Positions 37,244-46,134 of a stretch of DNA of 53,960 bases are shown one piece after another; position 1 is the first letter of the stretch; every line of letters begins with the position of its first letter. The stretch is from Oppiella nova (Eukaryota > Arthropoda > Arachnida > Sarcoptiformes > Oppiidae): positions 1 to 53,960 of the forward strand of contig CAJPVJ010000043.1 of the NCBI GenBank assembly GCA_905397405.1, in the 5' to 3' direction. The position numbers were made by a program, and so were the translations under genes. Under the pieces are notes generated by a model. That model worked only from the letters and a program-made list of their open reading frames with translations, did not search any database and was not told the DNA's origin.

Positions 37244-37484
37244 GGGTTCTACCCTAAAAGGCCTAAACCTGAAAAGGCCTAAACCCGAAAAGGCCTATAC
37301 TCATATAACTAACTGACTGGTGGACATATTTATAATTTGATGAGTGGAAAAGATGTCTTGACCTAACCTAGCCTATCCTAACCTAATCTAAATTCAGTCA
37401 AAAATTCATTGGTAAGTTAGTTATTCGAATTTAGGCCTTTTCTGTTTTAGGCCTTTTCGGATTTAGGCCTTTTCAGTGAGTCCC
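37244..37484. mobile_element. Complete hAT-like MITE of the 28341 family
   Basis: 241 bases starting GGGTTCTACCCTAAAAGGCC and ending GGCCTTTTCAGTGAGTCCC, with extra internal AAAAGGCCTAAA copies. It is flanked by exact TTTCTAAT duplications (37236-37243, 37485-37492). This copy fixes the ends of the family. Confidence 0.88.
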
Positions 37485-37604
37485 TTTCTAATGTAATGTT
37501 AATAAGGATATAACCAAAAATTATAGCGAGAAATGTCTTTAGATGTTTCTCACTCTTAAAGTTTACATACAAAATATTAATTTCCTATAAATTTTATCTG
37601 GACC

Positions 37605-37695
37605 GTTTTTACACTATATATTAAATCTTTTAAAAAATTCTTTCATTAAGAAATTAATTAATGCTTGTCGGTTATCTATTTTAAAATACACTTTT
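37605..37695. repeat. Right arm of inverted repeat bounding gene H intron 3
   Basis: CTATTTTAAAATACACT and the preceding 75 bases are the reverse complement of 35753-35860. The arm ends about ten bases before the AACAG splice acceptor at 37705. Confidence 0.6.
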
Positions 37696-37705
37696 TATAT
37701 AACAG

Positions 37706-40700
37706 TTGACGTTCGAAAAGAATTAGCTACCCAAAATTTAATTGAAAATTTAATTAAATATTATCAAGATGATATTAAAAAGAATATTAGCGGTTTTGTT
37801 AATCCAAATCGTTTAAAGAAATTACACATACAAATTTGTAAAAAAATTATTAAGAAATTTGCAATTGATCGCGGTCATTTGAATTTTAAAAACTTTTTAA
37901 ATCTCGCAATCGAAAATTTAAATATGGCATTTAAATGTGTACAATATGAAAATAATAAAAACACACCTACGTTACCTGCAATTGGTATTTATTTAGGTAA
38001 GATAATTTAGTATAAACCATAATAATTAAACAAATAACATAATTGCAATGTATTTATTGATAACCCTATTTAAGTAGAGAAGTTAATGTAAAGCATTGAA
38101 ATGCAACCTATAATTATGTCCAGCATAGAAAGCATCATTCACAAGTCTAAGGTGGATGGGTGGGAAGTAATTTGGCTAAGTAACATTATTAAAAGCCGGT
38201 AATAAATGCGAAACATTAAATTTAACGATGTATATAATTTTATATCATATTTAAGGTTACGTCAGTTAATATTACCTATGTATGTAGGTATGTTACTTAG
38301 CAAGGTTATTTCCCACCCACCCTCAATAGACTTGTGAATGATGCTTTCAATGCTGGACTTAAATATAGGTTGCATTTCAATGATGCAAAACAATGAGTAA
38401 AAATGTGTTTCCAAGTCGGTCTCGAACCCTACATCTCGTGCATTACGCGCACGCATGCTAACCATTACACCATTGGGGACATTGATAATCAATTGCTTTA
38501 AATTGAATGTCATTAGTATGTATTGTATACCTAATTCTGGGGTATAACATAGACCTCTAGCTTTTTATTAATTAATATAATTAATAACCAATTAAATTAT
38601 TAATTTAAAAATTAAATTTAGAAACATATTGTTAATTATTTAATTAACTAGAATAAATAATTTAAATTAGCAAACAAAATAAGTTTTTAAAATTTTTATT
38701 AAAAATATTAATTAAAATAACTTAAGTTAAACTTATTATAATTATTATTTATTTAAATATTGTTTATTAGGTGCGAAGATTTGTTGTGTGGCGTATTATC
38801 AACAGGGTCACCCAATAGGAAAGGTTATAGTATTAAAGAATCAGGATAAATACACTACACCATCAGTAGTGGAATTTTGTGATAATGGCGATATTATTGT
38901 TGGTGAAAAGGCCAAGTTTAATCAACGATATAAACAGCGAAGCATAATTGATTCATTTCATAGTTTAATCGGACGAAAATATACTGATAATTGGGGCGAT
39001 TTATCTTGGGATAAGAATCAATTGCCCTTCAATGTGGTAGATATGGGGAAAGATATTTTGGGCATAGAGATCGAGTTTAATGGGGAAAGTGAGTGCTACT
39101 ATATAGAAGATATTTTTTCTCACGTGGTGAAAATGTTAAAAGACATTGCCGAAAAACACATTGGTTTTCGTGTTAAAAATTGTGTTCTCACTGTGCCGAC
39201 ACATTTCGATTTTAATCAAAGGGAGGCTACGAAAGATGCAGGGATACTTGCTGGGTTAAAGGTGCTTGATGTCATTGATGAAAACATTGCAGTTGCGCAT
39301 GCATATCAACTTTATAGATTTACGGATTTAAACTTCAAGTATGAACGAACAATATAAACATAATCAATATCTTTTTAAATAAGAACATTAGGTATCCATT
39401 TGGAGTCTAGCCTATAATATACAGTATAAATGGTGATGGAATTGTTACAAATATTTCATTGTAATTCATTTGCATTGGGCCATTGCCCTTATGGATACTT
39501 AAGGTTCATATTATAACTTATATTAGGGTTTAAAAGGTTACATTTTTACCCACATTTACGTAGTAAAAAAGTGGGTTATAATTTTAATTTGTACCACCCC
39601 CATCCCCACCATTGATATACAGTTCCACAAGAATGGTTTTAAAATTTTCAAAATTTTTTAAAAATTCTAAAATAGTTTAAAAGTGCTGAATATCTCACTA
39701 AACAATGTGTTAAACCTATTGGTCTCCTTTCTAGCCCTCCCCTATCAAGCCAACTCCTTTCAAATCTTTTCCTTTCCTACCATCCCCTATCTAGCAATAT
39801 ATTCAAAAAATTTAAGTAATTAAAAAAGAAGGGAAAGCTAGGAATAAATGGAAGGCACGGTCCATAAACAATTTGATGTTGGGCCATTGAAGGAATGATG
39901 ACATTAATTAATTTTAAAAATTGATCCAAAGAAATTTTATAAAAAAAATCATCTTTAGTTAAACAATTAAGCAATATAGACAAAATTTAAATGAAAACAA
40001 AAGTTTATTAGGATAATAACTTTTATTATATTATATTAAAAGCGTATGAATCGATTAACTTGTTATCCGCCATGTTCACTTATACGAGCACATGGTAAAA
40101 TTATAAATATTTATAAACAATTTAATTTAAATATGTAAAATTATTTCAATATAATTATTAATATTTAGGACAATTTTAATTTATAATTTGAGCGATACAA
40201 CGTTTAATGTGACTATCCTAAAACTTGACCGTGGTGAAGTGCAAGTACTGGCGACAGGCGATGATATTCAATTTGGAAAATTCCACATCGATGATAAAAT
40301 AATCGCCTATTTGCTGATGCGGGCTGGTATTTATGCCGATGAGGGCGGCCAAGCTATACTGTTACTAAGGCATAAGTTGGAAACTCTGAAATGGTTATTG
40401 GGTACTAAGGGTTCGGCAGAGATTACAGTGGATAACATTTTACCTTGTCAACATTTACACGTGGAGATGACTTGGGAAAATTTAAACGAAATTACCAAAG
40501 ATTTTTTTGCCGCGATCATTAATTATGTTAACCAGACGTTAACCAAAATGGGGACGGCTTTATCCGATATCGATGACGTTTTACTTGAGTGTGGTTACAC
40601 ATTGATTGAACGTTTGATTTGTGAGAATTTAGGCATTAAAAGAAAGTCAGATAACCCGGGTCACTCTGTGGTTGAAGGAGCTGCTATTCAGGTATGTTTG

Positions 40701-42575
40701 AAATTTAAAGAGTCTCGAGCTTAATGGACCCTTCTAATATTTATTCAGATTAGTAAAAGAGAATATAAATAACTAAATATAATTTATTTAAATATTAAAT
40801 GTTAATTTATTTTTAAAAATCAATATAAGTAATATTAAACCAAATACACCACTGTTTGTTTGAATTAATGTGCTGAAATAATCTTGGGGTTAATTAATTG
40901 GGGTTTTCATATTATAATAAATAAAATAGAATTAGAATATAGATCTCTTTTTGACAGTAATAAATAACTTACTTTCATTAATTTTTATCAAATTTTTTTA
41001 ATATGACTAAGATCCGGCAAAATAATTATTAAATAGTGTTTAGAAAGTAAATTTATTTTTCTAAAATATAATTTTGGAACAAAACATTAATATTAGCCAG
41101 CATATTCATCCAGTGTATAGTCATATAAGCTAATATGAATGTTCAATGCAAATAATTTTAGACATAAAAAGTTTATTCACTTTATATTTTTAAATTAATT
41201 AATTTTTATATATCTAATAATATCATAAGATTGAATCAATAAGTATTTTATATGTATAAAATCATTATTAGTTAAAATAATTTTTTGATAATTCACACAA
41301 ATATAAGTTGATTTGTCTACATTTACATGATGAACATGCTGTCTAATATTAAGGTTTTTATCTCAAATTTTATTTGAGCTAATTACTTTGTAAGCACTAT
41401 TTAATAATTATTTTCCCGGATCTTAAATGACGAATTATTTATAATACCACTAGAAAAGTCGTTAGTATTTTACTTGTAAATTAGATCATATAAAAAATCC
41501 AGAAATATAAGGAGTATTTTATTTACAAAGGATTTCAACTTAAAAATTAAGTTAGGCAAGATTACTTTTATAAATTAATGAATATGCAAAATTATTTTAT
41601 TACATTGGTGCAAAAGTTCTCGCCGAAATTGCCATAGAACGCAATGTTATAAGCGGCGAGAACTTTTGCACCAATGTAATACAAATTAGTTTTTTAAACC
41701 TATCCTAAATGATTTTTTTTGTTGTTGAAATTTAAGAAATCGCTATAAAAATAACCAATATATCGTTATTTTAAAATTAAGTTTGTTTAGGGAAAATTAT
41801 CAAAAATGAAGGAAAATCCCATGTAATTTCAATGAGAAATATTGGGAAAACTTTGAAGTGAATTTACTAATTTATTCTAATGAATTTTTATGGCAAATTT
41901 ATATCGCTATATTTTTGACATTATCCAGCTACAAAATCCTGAAAATAATTTTGAGATTAGTTAATCCAGTCAAAAGGTATTCAATTTATTCCAGTCTTAC
42001 ATAGATTTGACCGTCTCTGTATGATATTCCTGATTACCGATTTCAGTACTTATCTATTAAACTTCCCTAAATTAGATTTTATAGATTCAACGAGATTTTA
42101 TGTTATAAACATTATTGTTTTTAATTTTTTACTTTAGGCTGCAATATTAAATGGCATCCATGCTCAAAAAATAAATGCATTACAAGTATCGGATGCAATG
42201 CCATGTTCATTAGGTGTTGCAGAAAAAGATGACAAAATGTGTATTATAATACGTGCTCAAACTAAAATACCATGCTCAAATTCAAAATTATTTAAAACCG
42301 TATCGGACATGCAATCTGAGTTGAATGTAATTGTTTATGAGGGGGAAGATTATGTCGCATCGAGAAATACAAAGCTTTGTGGATTTACCATTTCAAACAT
42401 ACCGCCAGATTCAGCAGGGACTCAAACTGTATTAGTGACTTTGACTATCAATGATGAGGGTATGCTCAGCGTAAGTTCCACTGTGAATTCAACAAGTGTA
42501 ACCCATAGCATGGAAGTTGCTTTTTCAAAATGCCGTCGTCCACTTGATGAAATAGAAAAGTTATTAAATATTTGA
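37706..42575 (+). CDS. Degenerate Hsp70-like domain, 3' part of gene H
   Basis: Exons 37706-37996, 38771-39338, 40169-40691 and 42138-42575 join in frame. The first encodes a helical linker like the one before the Hsp70 of gene D (IKKFAIDRGHLN against [20 protein letters not shown] against PAIGIDLG). Hsp70 order is kept and, as in D, the beta substrate-binding domain ends without a lid (RRPLDEIEKLLNI-stop). The ATPase site is ruined: DLGTT became [13 protein letters not shown] became NLSDTTFN, and VGGST became ECGYT. The [15 protein letters not shown] strand is CVLTVPTHFDF. Two intron positions and phases equal those of D, so this part derives from a D-like ancestor. No start codon suits a separate gene, so it is best read as the C-terminal half of a kinase-Hsp70 protein: 952 codons in all if the codon-256 stop is set aside. 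Confidence 0.75.
38094..38382. repeat. Fold-back element in gene H intron 4
   Basis: Arms of about 90 bases: CATTGAAATGCAACCTATA with GCATCATTCACAAGTCTA at the left and their complements at the right, around an AT-rich centre. Non-coding. It directly abuts the tRNA-like sequence at 38402-38480. Confidence 0.75.
38402..38480 (-). repeat. tRNA-like sequence (SINE head or tRNA relic)
   Basis: Read on the minus strand it has an A-box-like TGGTGTAATGGTTAGCAT, a perfect five-base stem CGTGC/GCACG around a seven-base loop GCGTAAT, and a B box GGTTCGAGACC in the right spacing. The T-stem and acceptor stem pair poorly, and the loop lacks the universal U33, so it is not a working tRNA (the nominal anticodon would be GTA). 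It is most likely the polymerase III promoter of a tRNA-derived SINE. Confidence 0.55.
39339..40168 (+). other. Intron 5 of gene H
   Basis: 830 bases with phase-2 ends, at the same position as gene D intron 7. It holds a pyrimidine-rich CTCCTTTCTAGCCCTCCCC patch near 39724. No element or RNA was recognised. Confidence 0.5.
41603..41676. mobile_element. 74-bp mariner-type fold-back relic
   Basis: Perfect 23-base inverted repeats (CATTGGTGCAAAAGTTCTCG... at 41603-41625 and its complement at 41654-41676) separated by 28 bases and flanked by TA on both sides. The GGTGCAAAAGT core resembles mariner terminal repeats. It lies in the last intron of gene H (40692-42137), which otherwise holds only AT-rich DNA. 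Confidence 0.8.
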
Positions 42576-42850
42576 ATATTTTATTAAAATTGTGAAATGT
42601 CAGATTTTTAAAAGTACAAAAATTTATTGTAAATTAAACACAATTTTAGAAAACAATAAAAGGATATATTTGAAAATATTCAAATTGAAGTTATTGAACC
42701 TTAAAAAGTGTTGGACTTTTAAACCTTTGCCGTTGTATAGCAGTTTCACCTGTTTATACAACGAACACAATATATTGGGCTGAAATTCTGTTACCAAATC
42801 AGTTGCGCAAGCTGTATTTGGTTCACTCTCAACGAATACCTTGGCTTGGA

Positions 42851-43067
42851 TTATTTTGCGGGTTTTTTGAAGCTTGAACATTTATATTCTCCAGATACCC
42901 TGTTCACACTTAGGTCTTTTCTATTTTAGGTCTTTTCGGTGGGTCCCTTTCATACCCTGACCCTGAACTATAACCGGAAAATGGCCAAGTTACAGATCAG
43001 AACGTGTGACTAGGGTATCTGGAGAATACAAATGTTCAAACTTCAAAACAAACGCAAAATTTGTCAG
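42851..43067. repeat. Imperfect inverted repeat after gene H
   Basis: Arms of about 60 bases: CTTGAACATTTATATTCTCC and CCAGATACCCTGTTCACAC at 42851-42908, with their complements at 43003-43067. A MITE end (42911-42947) lies in the loop. No coding function. Confidence 0.65.
42911..42947. mobile_element. Right-end fragment of the 28341-family MITE
   Basis: TTAGGTCTTTTCTATTTTAGG then TCGGTGGGTCCC matches the right terminus of 37244-37484. Only the end survives. Confidence 0.7.
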
Positions 43068-43109
43068 ATTTATAGTTTGATTATTTTTAGGTTATAGTTC
43101 TTAGGAAAG

Positions 43110-43148
43110 GGACTCACCGAAAAGACCTAAAATAGAAAAGACCTAAAC
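43110..43148. mobile_element. Left-oriented end fragment of the same MITE family
   Basis: GGGACTCACCGAAAAGACC then TAAAATAGAAAAGACCTAAA is the reverse complement of 42911-42947. Its inner end is the exact point where the CLCA-like remnant on the minus strand stops being recognisable, so the element or an associated deletion truncated that exon. Confidence 0.7.
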
Positions 43149-43149
43149 T

Positions 43150-43450
43150 TGACGTAAAACTAGTAGGTTGTGTGGGGTCGGGTGTACCACCAACTGCCTG
43201 TCCATTGGAGGTACTATTTATACGCATCCCTCCGAATGCGTTGTTAAGTAGCAGCTGCTGAAAGTGGTCACCACTTGGGGGTTGGGAGGGCTGGTAGTCC
43301 TTGATCTGGAAACTCACGGCTACTATTTGTCTACGCCATTGTCCAGTAACTTTGCCTGATCATTATAAATATAGTATTATTTAATTAATAATAAATTAAC
43401 AATGGCATTAATAAGCTACATACCTTTCCACTTACGAGGGCTCTATTTCC
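43150..43450 (-). pseudogene. CLCA-like remnant (last-exon head)
   Basis: Minus strand. From an acceptor at 43356 (ATCAG|GC) it reads GKVTGQWRRQIVAVSFQIKD then YQPSQPP and FQQLLLNNAFGGMRIN, matching the start of the last exon of gene E closely. It breaks off at the MITE end at 43148. A short stretch at 43425-43450, ending AAGTGGAAAG|GTATGT, keeps the donor of the preceding exon. The rest of the gene, including any vWA exon, is missing. Confidence 0.75.
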
Positions 43451-43732
43451 CAGCCCCGCTCACTAGACTTATGGGGTTATTAGGTATGTTGTAGGGAATA
43501 TGTCCCTGATAACATACAGCTAAACTTTGTAAGCTTAATCCCGTTATTTGGTGTCCATTATTGCCGCAAAAAACGTACCGAAAGCTTACAATTTGATCAC
43601 AAATAATACATTTAATGAGTGAATAAAAAGTGTTTGAAATTTTGATTCATTTTTTGTGAATCATTTTTATCGTTAATCTCTTTTTCACAATTTTTGTTCA
43701 AAAGATATATTCATCGATTAAATTCAAAATTT

Positions 43733-43885
43733 AAGATAAAATGAATATTTCTACATTTTATTCATGCAAAATACTTTTAATTACACATAAATGACGCAGG
43801 GTAGTTTATTGGAGTTAATTATCAGCAAATAATATTTTAAATAAATAGTTGTATGAATAAAATGTAGAAATGTTCATTTTATCTT
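43733..43885. repeat. Fold-back element at the edge of the gene D duplicate
   Basis: 33-base arms AAGATAAAATGAATATTTCT... (43733-43765) and the complement (43853-43885) around 87 bases. The gene D homology starts about 14 bases beyond the right arm, so this element marks the duplication breakpoint. Confidence 0.65.
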
Positions 43886-43898
43886 TTAATTTTTGACG

Positions 43899-44893
43899 CC
43901 TGTTCATTAGGACGATGCAGTGCGTGGATCGGGTGCTCATCGACGCCGGTATGTCCGTCGATGATGTGGACGATGTCGTGTTGGTGGGCGGGTCCACGCA
44001 TATACCCTTTGTTAAAAATTTGATCGAGGACCGTTTTGGTAGTAAACTATCTACAAGATTAGACACCGAGAAAGTGGATCCATTACAGGCTGTAGCTAAA
44101 GGGGCAGCAATTCAGGTGATTTTATTAAAGCATTTTGATGTAGTCAATTTTCATTTACATGACATGAATAAGGTTGAGAAAGGTCATGTAGATAATTTAA
44201 AATTATTAATCAAAATATAATTATGTAGCATGATGATTATATTTGTGGTCCTAGTAATCAAAAGGCATACTTTAGCTCTGCTTTCATACCACTACCACTA
44301 CAACTACCATTTACAACTACGACGGTATTTATACCAAACAATACGGTAAAGTCGTATGAAAGCTATGTTTAAGTATGCCCTTTGATAATTGGGTTCACAT
44401 TTGCTAAAATTTTTTTGTTATCAATGTAATCACAAATATATTATATTTCGCTTCCCAGGCGGCTATACTAAACGGAAATCAGGCGCAAAAGGACCGGACT
44501 CTACGGGTGCTGGACGTCACACCTCACACCCTTGGCGTTAGGACTACCGGTGACGTGTTGTCGCCCGTAATCCGGGCGCAGTCCCGGGTGTGCACACCGT
44601 TCACCAAAATATACGGAACTGTTTGAGACTATGAGACGGACATCGATGTGGAGGTGTATGAGGGCGAGGATGCCGTCGCCACCCGTAACGACCTGTTGGG
44701 CAGGTTTACGGTCACAAACATACCGCCCGAGGAGGCCGGCAGGCAAAACATATCCGTTATGTTTTGCGTGAATGACGAGGGTATTTTGAAAGTGAGGGCT
44801 GAGGTGCTGTCCATAGGTACGGCCCACGAGATTGAGGTCACGGAATATAAGGGGAGACTCAGTATGGATGAGCTGCTTAAACGTCGGCATTAA
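43899..44893 (+). pseudogene. Partial duplicate of the Hsp70 end of gene D
   Basis: Nearly identical to 15316-16271 of gene D, including the last intron and its fold-back element. Two pieces are coding-like: 43899-44117 (the adenosine-motif region, [10 protein letters not shown]) and 44458-44893 (beta substrate-binding domain through [13 protein letters not shown]). It lacks the G domain and most of the ATPase domain, has no start codon, and has a TGA at 44624-44626 where D has TGC. It is therefore a recent, non-functional segmental copy. Confidence 0.88.
44256..44390. repeat. Fold-back element in the gene D duplicate, with added core
   Basis: Same arms as 15665-15761, but the centre carries an extra CCACTACCACTACAACTACC-type stretch absent from the gene D copy. 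Either this core was lost from D or it was gained here. Confidence 0.65.
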
Positions 44894-44962
44894 GAATAGG
44901 GTTTCAGTGACTATTACAGAATATTTTGTTTTTTATAAAATTTTAAAATAATGTCTATTTGA

Positions 44963-45079
44963 GAGGTATTAAAGTAAAATCCGTTTTGAAACCTGCTTTC
45001 ATACGAATAATGAGTACTGTTTAACACTATTTGAGTTATATAAAAGCAAGTTTCAAATCGTGTTTTGCTTTAATGCCTC
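44963..45079. repeat. Fold-back MITE downstream of the gene D duplicate
   Basis: Arms GAGGTATTAAAGTAAAATCC... and the complement ...TTTTGCTTTAATGCCTC, about 37 bases each, around an AT-rich loop. The outer part resembles the CTGCTTTCATAC arm motif of the intronic element at 15665. Beyond it, 45080-45414 is plain AT-rich spacer, part of which (45270-45400) recurs at 53690-53800. Confidence 0.65.
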
Positions 45080-45414
45080 ATATTTTATGATCAAATATTA
45101 ATTCCTAAGATTATATCCGCATTAATAAGATTTACATAACAAATACATAAAGGTTATTTTTGTAGAAATACATAGAGGTTTTCAACTCTTCTTGAATAAT
45201 ACTTTTAATAGTACTATACAGTAGTGTAGATATAATGTTGAACATATCTTTTTGAATAACTTGGTTTTATATAAATTATTGCATTTCATAAATAATAGTC
45301 AGTGAACATTATCAAATATTTTTCATATTAATAATTTTCACATATTATATGGAGTTTTAAAAAATAAAAGTTATATTGAATTGAATTTTTAAAATATTAA
45401 TAACAAAACTATTA

Positions 45415-45520
45415 TATGCCCGTGTTTGTGCCGGAATACTTTATTAATCTCCTTCACAGAGGTCTCCCTAATCGATGATTTAAACCCTTGCTCACTATCA
45501 AATTTAATATTTATGTTACT
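45415..45520 (-). pseudogene. CLCA-like remnant (tail of last exon)
   Basis: On the minus strand it contains the counterpart of the gene E tail segment SSIRETSVEVIDSYQRR (CAGAGGTCTCCCTAATCGA on the plus strand at 45459 equals 17599-17617). Upstream exons are gone and promoter-like DNA follows directly. This is the decayed vWA/CLCA partner of gene C. Confidence 0.65.
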
Positions 45521-46134
45521 AACACGAATTAATAAATGTACCTTAAATGTAACGGACTATTAATAAAACTATATGTCTAGGCTTTTACGTAATGTGTAAC
45601 TATGGGTACCAGAAATAGATACCGTAAATGAAATGACATTATATGTAATCCTGTAATCATAGATGTCGTGTACACTGTGCAGTATACAAAATAACATTAT
45701 ATTAATAGTTTATATAAGTGTATTTTACAACCATTTTTAATAATTATGTGTTAGTATTACAAGTTTTGTGAAATGTATCATGTAAATAATTATGCCAGCT
45801 TGAACTTGTATTTTATTAAATTATAAAATTTCATAATAATTATAATATTTACAACTTTTATATTTATAATAACAGTTTTATTACTTTTTGTATTAAGTTG
45901 ATTTTGTGAAATTTTAAAATTATAAACGCTCAGGTTTTTTACAAATTATGCAGCATGATAATTTTAATTTTATATAATAAATTAATTTTAGTAACTAATT
46001 AATTATGTGCTGTATTTAGTTTTATTAATTGATAGTAACTGGTTCATTAAAGTTATAAAATTCATTAAATATAATAAATAGTTTACAGTTTATTTATACA
46101 GATAATTTCTAAAACGATAAATGCTTTGAAAATA
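45521..46134. promoter_or_regulatory. Former divergent promoter region before gene C
   Basis: Non-coding, AT-rich and similar to the intergenic DNA before gene B (TTTTATTACTTTTTGTATTA, CAAATTATGCAGCATG, TATACAGATAATTTCT). The leader-type 3' splice site TATACAG ends at 46101. Its presence shows that gene C arose from a full head-to-head pair, although the partner is now a remnant. Confidence 0.5.

Noticed and set aside
38402-38480. A functional tRNA gene
   Set aside because: T-stem and acceptor stem do not pair well and U33 is missing, so only a tRNA-derived relic is supported.
44501-44890. 129-codon minus-strand frame in the gene D duplicate
   Set aside because: Antisense of the duplicated beta domain; the same antisense frame exists opposite gene D (15879-16124) and is broken differently.
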